A stretch of DNA of 23,893 nucleotides from CAZUDO01 sp964618895 (GTDB lineage: Bacteria; Desulfobacterota; Binatia; DP-6). Each line of letters begins with the position of its first letter. Position 1 is the stretch's first letter. The notes beneath the pieces are model-generated. The model ran no database searches. It was not told where the DNA came from and saw only the letters and a list, made by a program, of their open reading frames with translations. A program made the position numbers and the translations under genes. Below are positions 1 to 7,281 of the stretch, piece after piece. The stretch covers positions 1 to 23,893 of the forward strand of contig CAZUDO010000024.1 in the NCBI GenBank assembly GCA_964618895.1. Direction: 5' to 3'.

Positions 1-1191
1 GTCGCCGAAGGGCGTCCCCATGCCGCTGTTCACGATGAACCCGACCGCCAGTTCCCGCCGCGGGTCGGCCCACGCCCCCGAGCCGCCGAAGCCGAAGTGG
101 CCGAAGGCGCGTCGTGGGACGCCGCGCGTGGTCAGCACGCCGTGGTAACCGAGGCGCCAGCGCATGTCGAAGGGAATGACCACGCGGCCGCGCGTCGACG
201 CCTGCACCTCGGTGGCGCGCGCCAGGGTCTCGGGTGACAGCAGGCGCACGCCGTCGAGCGTTCCCCCGCTGGCCAGCGCAGCGTACATGCGGGCGAGAGA
301 GCGCGCGGTGAAGAGCCCGTTGGCGGCCGGGATGGTCACGCGCAGGGTGGCGTCGGCGCCGAAGTCGAAGCTGCTGATGCCGCGCGGTGCGAGCGCGTCG
401 AGGATGCTGGGCAGGTCGACCTCGATCCGGACCAGGTCGAGCACGCGCTGGACGGCAGCGGCCGAGGTCACCACCAGGTCGCCGATCTCCGGCCCACGCC
501 AGCGGAGCAGCTGCGCGCCGAGGCCGAGCGCGCCGCGACGTGGCCAGAAGAGCTTGGCGGCGCGGTGCAGCTGCTCCGCCGGCGCGCCGATGTACAGGCC
601 GTCGCACCCGAGGGGCTCGGCGATCTCCTCCCGCACCACCTCGGAGAAGCGCTTCCCGGTGACCCGCTGCACCAGCTCGCCCACGAGGAAGCCGTAGGTC
701 AGGCCGTGGTAGCCCGTGCGCGTCCCCGGCTCGTGGGCGGGCGTAGCGCACTCGATGCTGCGCACCATGTAGTCCCAGTCGAGCATCCGGTCGGCACGGT
801 CGATCATCTGCCGGATGTGGTACAGGCCGGAGCGGTGCGCGAGCACGTCGCGCACGGTGATGCGCGCTTTGCCGGCCTGCGCGAACTCCGGCCAGTACGC
901 GGCGACGGGGGTGTCGTAGTCGATGAGGCCGCGGTCGACGAGGACGTGCACGACCGTCGAGGCGACGCCCTTGGTGGTCGAGAAGGACGGCGCCATCGTG
1001 TCCCGTTCCCACGGGCGCCCCTCGGTGTCGCGGTAGCCGCCCCAGAGATCGGCGACGCACGCGCCGTGCTGGTAGACGCAGATGGCGGCGCCGCCGGGAT
1101 GGCGCGCCAGCTGCTGGCGGAGGGCGACCGCCACCGGCTCGAAGTCCGGATGACAGAAGCCCCCCAGCGGGACACGGGACGGGTGCGCCAT
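1..1191 (-). CDS. Beta-lactamase-family (S12/EstB-like) serine hydrolase, 3' end outside window
   Basis: The reading frame is open for 397 codons from an ATG at 1191 to the window edge, so the C-terminus is missing, probably only by a few residues because the last part already resembles the family end. It carries the S-x-x-K nucleophile motif STTK at about residues 71-74, a GYHGLTYG segment near residue 161 supplying the catalytic tyrosine as in EstB-type esterases, and a late GHFGFGGSGAWADP block (His/Gly-rich) typical of the family. No signal peptide is visible, so a cytoplasmic esterase or amidase-like hydrolase is more likely than a true beta-lactamase; the substrate is unknown. It is the third gene of a minus-strand cluster, 18 bases after the dehydrogenase stop. 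A GAGGAG sequence abuts the ATG directly, closer than the usual Shine-Dalgarno spacing; I see no better start. Confidence 0.9.
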   Translation of the reverse strand, partial: MAHPSRVPLGGFCHPDFEPVAVALRQQLARHPGGAAICVYQHGACVADLWGGYRDTEGRPWERDTMAPSFSTTKGVASTVVHVLVDRGLIDYDTPVAAYWPEFAQAGKARITVRDVLAHRSGLYHIRQMIDRADRMLDWDYMVRSIECATPAHEPGTRTGYHGLTYGFLVGELVQRVTGKRFSEVVREEIAEPLGCDGLYIGAPAEQLHRAAKLFWPRRGALGLGAQLLRWRGPEIGDLVVTSAAAVQRVLDLVRIEVDLPSILDALAPRGISSFDFGADATLRVTIPAANGLFTARSLARMYAALASGGTLDGVRLLSPETLARATEVQASTRGRVVIPFDMRWRLGYHGVLTTRGVPRRAFGHFGFGGSGAWADPRRELAVGFIVNSGMGTPFGD

Positions 1192-1209
1192 CTCCTCAGC
1201 CTGCACCGG

Positions 1210-2175
1210 TCAGCCGGCGGTGCACCGGCCCGGCACGATCTCGTGGAGCAGTGCCTCCCCGTCGCGCAGGCGACGGCAGTTCTCGATCGCCGTCTCCCAG
1301 CTCCGCGCCAGCGTCTCGGGCGTGAGCCAGGCGACGTGCGGCGTGACCACCACCTCCGGGCGCGCGAACAGCGGGCTGGCAGGATCGATCGGCTCGGCGC
1401 CGAACACGTCGAGTCCGGCGGCCCGCAGCCGCCCGCTCTCCAGCGCGGCGACCAACGCCGCCTCGTCGACCAGCCCGCCGCGGGCAGTGTTCACCAGCAC
1501 GGCTCCCGGCTTCATGCGGGCGAGCGCCGCCGCGTCGATCAGGCGCGTGGTCTCGGGCGTGAGGGGCAGATGGAGGGAGACGACATCGGCGCCGGCGAGC
1601 AGGTCGGGGAGCGGCAGGAAGGTGTCCGGCGCCTCCGGCTTGGCACTGCGCGCCGTGTAGACGACCCGGGCGTCGAGCGCACGCAGCACGGGGGCGAGGC
1701 GCCGTGCGACCGCGCCGTACCCCACCAGCCCGACCACCCGGCCGCCGAGCTCGCCCGCCTGGTCCACGGTCGCCGGGTCGAGATGCCACCCCGTGCCGCG
1801 TCGGGTGGCGGCATCGAGCGCGGGCAGACGGCGGAGCGCCGCCAGCATTAGGGCGAGCGTCAGCTCGACCACCGCCGGCGTGTTCATGCCCGGCATGTTG
1901 GCGACACCGACGCCGTGCGCGCGCGCCGCCGCCAGGTCGATCGTGTTCACGCCGATGCCGATCTTCTGGATGAGGCCGAGCCGCGGTGCCCCGGCAATGA
2001 CCGCAGCGGTCACCGGCTTCAGCACGTGCAGCAGCACCTCGGCCGTCCGCATCTCGTGCGCGAACGGCTCGGCGTCGTCCTCGTCGACGATCGCAATCGC
2101 GAGCCAGGGGGGGCGCACGGCCTCGAGCCGGGCGCGGGCGCCCGGGCTCAGCCGGTACTGGAGCACCGCCTTCAT
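1210..2175 (-). CDS. D-2-hydroxyacid dehydrogenase family protein
   Basis: This 321-residue protein has the layout of NAD(P)-dependent D-isomer 2-hydroxyacid dehydrogenases (phosphoglycerate dehydrogenase, glyoxylate reductase and relatives). The nucleotide-binding loop is GLVGYGAVA at about 149-157, in which the last glycine of GxGxxG is alanine. The catalytic triad is present: R232 in NTARGGLVDE, E261 in GLDVFGAEP and H280 in VVTPHVAW. The N-terminal segment KIGIGVNTID and the NMPGMNTPAVVE block are also family hallmarks. There is no ACT domain, so serine-biosynthesis PGDH with allosteric control is unlikely; the substrate cannot be read from sequence. The ATG at 2175 overlaps the stop of the upstream VOC gene by four bases (ATGA), indicating translational coupling. 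Confidence 0.92.
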   Translation of the reverse strand: MKAVLQYRLSPGARARLEAVRPPWLAIAIVDEDDAEPFAHEMRTAEVLLHVLKPVTAAVIAGAPRLGLIQKIGIGVNTIDLAAARAHGVGVANMPGMNTPAVVELTLALMLAALRRLPALDAATRRGTGWHLDPATVDQAGELGGRVVGLVGYGAVARRLAPVLRALDARVVYTARSAKPEAPDTFLPLPDLLAGADVVSLHLPLTPETTRLIDAAALARMKPGAVLVNTARGGLVDEAALVAALESGRLRAAGLDVFGAEPIDPASPLFARPEVVVTPHVAWLTPETLARSWETAIENCRRLRDGEALLHEIVPGRCTAG

Positions 2176-2651
2176 CGGGCGGGGGGAGGCGCCACGCGCA
2201 ACCGCTCCGCCTCGGCACGGTCCGTCGGTATGCCGGTCGTGTCGCAACACAGCTCGAGCAGGATGCCGTTCGGGTCGGTGAAGTAGAGCGACCGGCACCA
2301 GCCGTGATCGAGGTCGAGGGTCACGGCGTAGCCCCCGGCGACCAGGCGCTGGCGCAGTAGCGCCTGGCGTTCCGCGTCGACGCGCACGGCCACGTGGTTC
2401 ACCCAGACCGGGAGCCCGAGATCGGTCGAGATTGCGGTGCGGAGCGGCGCCGGCTCGCCGCAGCCGTGCAGCTCGAAGAAGGCGATCGCCGAGCCGTCCC
2501 CCAGATCGTAGAAGACATGGCGGAGCCAGCTCGGCCCGCGGCGCGACACCTCGGTGTGCACGAGCGGGTAGCCGAGCAGCTCCTGGTAGAAGCGATGCGT
2601 CTCGGACAGGTCGCGACAGGCGAACGCGACGTGGTGCAGGGCGGGTGGCAT
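2172..2651 (-). CDS. VOC-superfamily (glyoxalase/dioxygenase fold) protein
   Basis: The 159-residue product has two beta-alpha-beta-beta-beta modules of the vicinal oxygen chelate fold. The four metal-ligand positions appear filled: H7 (LHHVAF), E60 (FFEL), H86 (VNHVAV) and E133 (LLELCCD), so a divalent-metal enzyme is plausible (glyoxalase, extradiol-dioxygenase-like or epimerase-like). TDPNGILLEL is the usual closing motif. I chose the ATG at 2651 over the in-frame GTG at 2663 because GTGGAGGGACCC lies directly upstream, placing a strong GGAGG Shine-Dalgarno five to six bases before the ATG. The gene leads the VOC, hydroxyacid dehydrogenase, serine hydrolase cluster and overlaps the next gene by ATGA, suggesting one transcript for metabolism of a small oxidised carbon compound; that role is inference. 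Confidence 0.88.
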   Translation of the reverse strand: MPPALHHVAFACRDLSETHRFYQELLGYPLVHTEVSRRGPSWLRHVFYDLGDGSAIAFFELHGCGEPAPLRTAISTDLGLPVWVNHVAVRVDAERQALLRQRLVAGGYAVTLDLDHGWCRSLYFTDPNGILLELCCDTTGIPTDRAEAERLRVAPPPAR

Positions 2652-2694
2652 GGGTCCCTCCACGGGTGAGGTATCGCCCTTCGGCGTCGGTCTT

Positions 2695-2748
2695 CAAGAC
2701 TCTCTGCCAGGGGGTCAGGCGAATGCCGTGCCGCGGCAGAGAGTCTTG
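2695..2748. repeat. 14-bp perfect inverted repeat with 26-nt loop
   Basis: CAAGACTCTCTGCC at 2695-2708 is perfectly complementary to GGCAGAGAGTCTTG at 2735-2748. The loop (2709-2734) contains GGGGTCAGG. No T-run follows the stem on either strand, so it does not look like a Rho-independent terminator. It sits between the photolyase remnant stop (2762) and the VOC start (2651). It could be a short mobile or REP-like repeat, or an mRNA structure in the VOC leader. Confidence 0.8.
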
Positions 2749-2761
2749 GGGCGGTCTCCTG

Positions 2762-3063
2762 CTACCTGGCGTCGCTGCGCTGACCCACACGCGCCCGCGC
2801 GTACGCCGCCAGCGCGCGGGCCCGGGCCTCGCCATGGTCGACGATCGGTGCCGGATGGTCGCGTCCGATGCGCGCACCAGCGGCCGCCAGCTCGGACGGG
2901 CCAACAGGAACCCCTGCCGGCGCAGCGCCGGCCCGTGCGCGCGCGGCCCGAGCAGCGCCGGGTCGCACACGAACACAGGCACCACCGGCCCGTCCTGGAG
3001 CGCCGCCACGAGCGCGGAGTTGTCGGCGAGCCGGAGATTGCGTCGGATCCACCACAGCGTCAC
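2762..3063 (-). pseudogene. Deoxyribodipyrimidine photolyase remnant (N- and C-termini joined, middle deleted)
   Basis: From a GTG at 3063 the minus strand reads as a photolyase/cryptochrome N-terminus: VTLWWIRRNLRLADNSAL followed by VVPVFVCDPALL, the first strands of the antenna-binding domain. After about 55 residues, near position 2900, the similarity jumps into another frame and resumes as ELAAAGARIGRDHPAPIVDH and ARARALAAYARAR, which is the extreme C-terminus of bacterial photolyases, ending at the TAG at 2762-2764. A normal enzyme is about 450-480 residues, so roughly 350-400 residues, including the FAD-binding core, are absent and the two halves are out of frame. It cannot encode DNA-repair activity. 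The recognition rests on remembered family patterns, but both ends match strongly and in the right order and orientation. Confidence 0.85.
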
Positions 3064-3148
3064 CCCCGGAACGTACGCGGCCCGCGGAGTCGTCGAAAGG
3101 GCCCTCGCGCTCGCCACCCGCCACGCGCTCGTGCTAACGCGCTCCCCG

Positions 3149-4036
3149 ATGCGACGCCTTGTCCAATGGCTCGTGTTCCCGGTCGTGATGGGCGGCGCGA
3201 TCGGCGCGGCGATTGCCCTCATGCCCGCGTTCGGCATCGTCGGCGCGGTCACCGCGGTGCAGGCGACCGGTGCGGTCACGATCGTGCTCCTCGAGCGCCT
3301 GCTCCCCTTCCGCCCACGCTGGAACCGCTCGCACGGCGACCTTCGGACCGACGCGCTGCACGCCGTCGTCGCGGGCGTCGGCACCGCGCAGGTCCTGCTG
3401 CCATTCGTCAAGCTGGCGGGCGGGCTGCTTGCCGCCCGCGTGGCGGGCCTCGTGGGCGCCTCGCTCTGGCCGACGGGATGGCCGCTTCCCGCGCAGCTGG
3501 CGCTCGCCGTCGTGATCGGCGAGTTCTTCCAGTACTGGCTGCACCGCTGGCAGCACGAGCGCGAGTTCCTGTGGCGCTTCCACGCCGTGCACCACAGCGC
3601 CCCGCGCCTCTACTGGCTGAACGCGGCCCGCTTCCATCCGCTCGATCTGGGCGTGCTCTATCTGGTCGGCTACCTGCCCCTGGTGGGGCTCGGCTGCCCG
3701 GAGGAGGTGATCCTGCTGTTCGCGCTGTTCGACGGCGTCTTCGGGATGCTCCAGCACTGCAACGTCGACGTGCGTCTCGGGCCGCTCAACTGGGTGTTCA
3801 GCATGGCCGAGCCGCACCGCTGGCATCATTCGCGGACGGTCGCCGAAGCCAACAGCAACTACGGCTCGAACCTGATCCTGTGGGACCACGTGTTCGGCTC
3901 GTTCGCCCTGCCGCGCGACCGCGATGCCCCGGAAACGATTGGTATCGGCGACATGCCGCGCTTTCCGCCCGGCTACCTGGCGCAGCTGGCGACACCCTTC
4001 CGCTGGCGGGCGGCGAAGCGGGCGGCGGCGGGTTAG
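3149..4036 (+). CDS. Fatty acid hydroxylase / sterol desaturase superfamily membrane protein
   Basis: The 295-residue protein has several hydrophobic segments and the full histidine signature of membrane di-iron hydroxylases: HRWQH at 132-136 (HX3H), HAVHH at 145-149 (HX3HH) and HRWHH at 223-227 (HX3HH). A FHPLD motif near residue 170 and the NSNYGSNLILWDHVFGS block towards the C-terminus are also typical. It probably inserts an oxygen or a double bond into a lipid or sterol-like substrate at the cytoplasmic membrane; the exact substrate is unknown. The ATG at 3149 is the first methionine before the hydrophobic N-terminus, but no clear Shine-Dalgarno precedes it and a GTG at 3131 is an alternative. 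The gene is divergent from the photolyase remnant, with about 85 bases between them for a promoter. Confidence 0.9.
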   Translation: MRRLVQWLVFPVVMGGAIGAAIALMPAFGIVGAVTAVQATGAVTIVLLERLLPFRPRWNRSHGDLRTDALHAVVAGVGTAQVLLPFVKLAGGLLAARVAGLVGASLWPTGWPLPAQLALAVVIGEFFQYWLHRWQHEREFLWRFHAVHHSAPRLYWLNAARFHPLDLGVLYLVGYLPLVGLGCPEEVILLFALFDGVFGMLQHCNVDVRLGPLNWVFSMAEPHRWHHSRTVAEANSNYGSNLILWDHVFGSFALPRDRDAPETIGIGDMPRFPPGYLAQLATPFRWRAAKRAAAG

Positions 4037-4078
4037 CCGCGACGTGACGTCGCGCTCTCGAACGGCTACACCCTCGCG

Positions 4079-5380
4079 ATGCCCCATCGCCGGAAGTCGC
4101 GCGCCGCCCTGCTGGCGGCCCACATGCCGGAGCGTTTCGTGGAGAAGATCGTCGCCCTGTGGGCGGCACGCGGCACGGCGGAGCTGCCCGAGGTCGGCGT
4201 CGCCGTCGTGACGCTCGGCCTGCTGCTGGTGGTCCCGAAGCTCACGCGTCGCATGCCGGCGCCCCTGGCGGCGATCGGCAGCGTGACGCTCGCCGTGTGG
4301 GCGCTCGGGCTCCCGATCGACACCCTCGGCACGCGCTTTCACACCACGGTGGCCGGGCGCGAGATCGCGGGCATCCCGGCACTCCCACCGACACTGCGGA
4401 TGCCGTGGGGCACGGGAGAACTTACCTTCCAGCTGATCGAGAACCTGCTCCCCGCGGCGTTCACGATCGCCCTCCTGGGGGCCATCGAGTCGTTGCTGTC
4501 GGCGGTCGTCGCCGACGGCATGACCGGCAAACGCCACGATCCGGACGCCGAGCTGGTGGGTCAGGGTCTCGCCAACCTCGCCGCACCGTTCTTCGGAGGC
4601 ATCGCCGCGACGGGCGCGCTGGCGCGCACGGCCACCATCATCCGGGCCGGGGCCCGCTCGCCGGTGGCGGCCGTCGTGCACGCGCTCGTCGTGCTGGCCT
4701 GCGTGCTCCTCTTCGCGGGCCTCGTGTCGCACGTGCCCATGGCGTCGCTCGCGGCGCTGCTACTGGTGGTGGCCTGGAACATGTCCGAGGTGCGTCACGT
4801 CGGGCACGTCCTCCGCGTGGCCCCGAAGAGCGACGTGTTCGTTCTGCTCGTGTGTTACGGGCTCACGGTCGTCTTCGACATGGTGCTGGCGGTGAGCGTC
4901 GGCATCGTGCTGGCGGCCCTGCTGTTCATGGGCCGGATGGCGGAGCTCACGCACGCGCGCCTGCTGCAGGAAGACGATCGCGAGGAAACGCGCCGCCTCC
5001 TGCCGCGCGGTGTGGCGCTCTACGAGATCGCGGGGCCGCTCTTCTTCGGCGCGGCGCAGAACGCCATGAGCGCCCTCGGGGCGATCGCCGCCGAGGTGAA
5101 CGTCGTCATCCTCGGCCTCGGTCGCGTGCCGGTGATCGATGCCACCGGCCTGGTCGCACTCGAGAGCGCGCTCGAGCGCCTGCGCCGCGCGCGCAAGTTC
5201 GTGATCGTCGCTGGCCCGCTCCCCGAGCCACGACGCGTCTTCGAGAAGGCCGACCTCGATGCCAAGCTCGACCACGTCCTGTTCGCGGACGATCTGGAGC
5301 AGGCGCAGCAGATCGCGGCAGACCTGGTGGCCCTGAACCCCACCTGGAACGCGGGCCGGCCCCCGGCCGCCCCCGGGTGA
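4079..5380 (+). pseudogene. SulP-family anion transporter with STAS domain, N-terminal half missing
   Basis: The 433-residue frame matches the second part of SulP (SLC26-type) transporters. Membrane segments run from about residue 40 to 275, including the highly conserved AIESLLSAVVADGM and FFGGIAATGALARTATI blocks of the core domain. A cytoplasmic STAS domain follows (about 300-405), with PLFFGAAQNAM and PVIDATGLVALESAL. Family members are about 550-580 residues and begin with an N-terminal core (DxxAGxTVGxxxxP) that forms half of the anion-binding site. That part, roughly the first 130-170 residues, is absent, and the upstream bases belong to the desaturase gene. Similarity begins near MPERFVEKIVALW (residue 16), so the true start is uncertain. 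I call it a truncated, probably non-functional transporter, although the remaining frame is intact and could be expressed. Confidence 0.75.
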
Positions 5381-5475
5381 GCCACCGCGCAGCACGTCAC
5401 CGGCCCCGTCCGGGCCTGCGGCGCCGCTCTGGTCACTCGCCGGGTCGGATGCTACATTCTTCGCAGAGTTTCCAG

Positions 5476-5883
5476 ATGACCCGTCGGCGAGTTCCCACCA
5501 CGGCCGTACTGAGCATGGCTCTGCAGCTCGTGGTGAGCTTCGGGATCACCGCCCGGCTCGTGCTCTGCCACAGCCCGCAGGGACACGTGGCAGTCGAATC
5601 CTCCCTCGGCGGCGACTGCTGCACGAGCGAGTATCCGGCGGCCGCTGCGCTCGGGGGCATCGACGCCTGTGACGGATGTACGGACACGCCGTTGCTCCGG
5701 GCCAATGTCGACCGGCGCACGGCCGATCACGGCCTGCGACCCTCCCCGTCCGGCACCATCGTGTTCCCCGTCATGCCCGCGACCACTCCGACATGGTCGT
5801 CGCTCCGTGCCGCGATCGCCGCCGAGCAGTTGGCAGCCGCCAGTCCGCCGCCGTTCCTGCCCTCCGTCGTCCTCCTGATCTGA
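5476..5883 (+). CDS. Small exported Cys/His-rich protein, first gene of the metal-efflux operon
   Basis: The 135-residue product begins with three arginines and a hydrophobic stretch (about 7-29), a Sec signal or membrane anchor. It is followed by a cluster of potential metal ligands: C31, H32 and H37 in CHSPQGHVAVE, C48-C49, and C65-x-x-C68 in ACDGCTDTPL. The rest is low in structure-suggesting pattern and ends in a hydrophobic tail. I recall similar short proteins (xxGHVAxE, CxxCxDxPL) near CzcC genes, but no function is established to my knowledge. A periplasmic metal-binding or sensing role is inferred from the ligands and position. The start is either the ATG at 5476 (preceded by a CAGAG-type weak site) or the ATG at 5449, nine codons upstream. 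It ends 105 bases before the czcC-like gene. Confidence 0.75.
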   Translation: MTRRRVPTTAVLSMALQLVVSFGITARLVLCHSPQGHVAVESSLGGDCCTSEYPAAAALGGIDACDGCTDTPLLRANVDRRTADHGLRPSPSGTIVFPVMPATTPTWSSLRAAIAAEQLAAASPPPFLPSVVLLI

Positions 5884-5988
5884 CGTCCCCTCGCCACATC
5901 CGGGCCGTACCACGACCCTGAGGACGAGGACCGGGGCGCCCGCGCACCCCTCGAACGACGTCGATCGACCACCGAGTGAGGATGGACC

Positions 5989-7281
5989 ATGAAGGCTTTG
6001 CGAACACTCCTGCGGGCGGCACCATTGCTGGCGTTCCGATTGCTGTCCGCCGCCTCCGCCAACGAAGTGCCGCTGGTCGAGCCGAGCGGCGTGCTCACGC
6101 TCACCGACGCGGTGGCGCTCGCCCTGGCCCACCACCCCGAGCTGCGCGTCGCCGCCGCCGAAGTGCAAGCGAAACAGGCCCTGGTGGGGCAAGCGGGTCT
6201 CCTTCCCAACCCGGAGATCCAGGGTGACGTGGAGAACGTTGGCGGGTCGGGCGCACGCACGGGATTCGAGGAGACCGAGAGCACGCTCCGCCTGTCGCAG
6301 CTGATCGAACTTGGCGGGAAGCGCGGCGCACGGCAGCGGCTGGCCGCCCTGGATCGCGACCTCGCAGCCTGGGACGAGCAGGCGAAACGCCTCGCGATTC
6401 GCGCCAGCACGACCAAGGCGTTCGTCGGCACGCTCGCAGCACAGGAACGGGTCCGTCTCGCGACCGATCTCGTACGCCTCTCGCAGGAGGCCCTCGGCGC
6501 GGTGCAGCGCAGCATCCGTGCCGGCGCGTCGGCTTCCATCGAAGCGACCCGCGCCCGGGTGGCGCTCGGACGTGTCACCATCGAGCGTGCGCGGGCGGAA
6601 CGGGAGCTCGACGCCGCCCGCACGCTACTGGCCGCGAGCTGGGGAACGGAGGAGGCACGGTTCACGAGCCTGAGCGGCGATCTCGCCACCCGCACCCGGC
6701 TGCCCGCCGAGGCCACGCTGGTGGGTGCGCTCGTGCGGAACCCGGACATCGCCCGCTTCGCCACCGAACGCGACGAGCGCCGTGCCGCCCTCGCCGTCGA
6801 AGAGGCGAAGCGGGTGCCGAACGTGACCGTCGGCGCGGGCGCGCGGCACTTCAGCGACAACGGCGACGACGCGCTGGTGGTCGGGCTCGCCGTTCCGCTC
6901 CCGGTGTTCGACCGTAATCAGGGCGGCATCCTGGCGGCGCACCACCGCCTCGCCGGGGCCGACGCGGCGGCCACGGCGGCACACCTGAGCGCCCGGACGG
7001 CCCTCGCCGAGGCCTATCAGCGCTCGCGCGCGGCGCACGAGGCCGCCACGGAGCTCGAGCGCGATATCCTGCCGAACGCCCGGGCCGCGCTCCGGGGCAC
7101 CATCGATGCGCTCCACCAGGGCCTGCTCCGCCCGGGCGACGTGCTCGAGGCCCAGCGCACGCTCCTCGAGCTGCAGGGCGAGTACATCCGTGCGCTCGAG
7201 AGCGTACATCTGGCCGCCGCCGACATGGAACGTCTCTGCGCCACTCCGCTGCGCGAGCTCGCGAACGGAGGTGACCGATGA
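5989..7281 (+). CDS. czcC: CzcC/TolC-family outer-membrane efflux protein
   Basis: This 430-residue protein has an N-terminal signal peptide (MKALRTLLRAAPLLAF... to about residue 24) and the two repeated outer-membrane-efflux halves with long alpha-helical stretches. Family marks include LLPNPEIQGDVENVGG near residue 67 and the C-terminal RPGDVLEAQRTLLELQGEY motif near 383-401. It would form the outer-membrane channel of a tripartite RND pump, receiving metal ions from the inner-membrane CzcA-like protein through the CzcB-like adaptor. The ATG at 5989 is preceded by GTGAGGATGG, a good Shine-Dalgarno. Its TGA overlaps the ATG of the adaptor gene by four bases (ATGA), so the two are translationally coupled. 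The symbol reflects family and context rather than proven orthology. Confidence 0.92.
   Translation: MKALRTLLRAAPLLAFRLLSAASANEVPLVEPSGVLTLTDAVALALAHHPELRVAAAEVQAKQALVGQAGLLPNPEIQGDVENVGGSGARTGFEETESTLRLSQLIELGGKRGARQRLAALDRDLAAWDEQAKRLAIRASTTKAFVGTLAAQERVRLATDLVRLSQEALGAVQRSIRAGASASIEATRARVALGRVTIERARAERELDAARTLLAASWGTEEARFTSLSGDLATRTRLPAEATLVGALVRNPDIARFATERDERRAALAVEEAKRVPNVTVGAGARHFSDNGDDALVVGLAVPLPVFDRNQGGILAAHHRLAGADAAATAAHLSARTALAEAYQRSRAAHEAATELERDILPNARAALRGTIDALHQGLLRPGDVLEAQRTLLELQGEYIRALESVHLAAADMERLCATPLRELANGGDR

Noticed and set aside
2695..2748. A Rho-independent terminator
   Set aside because: The stem is strong but no T-run follows on either strand, and the loop is long.
1210..3411. 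A single 733-residue protein on the minus strand covering the dehydrogenase and upstream sequence
   Set aside because: Only the last 321 residues match a family. The upstream part crosses the VOC gene out of frame and the photolyase remnant, and the ATG at 2175 with the ATGA overlap explains the true start.
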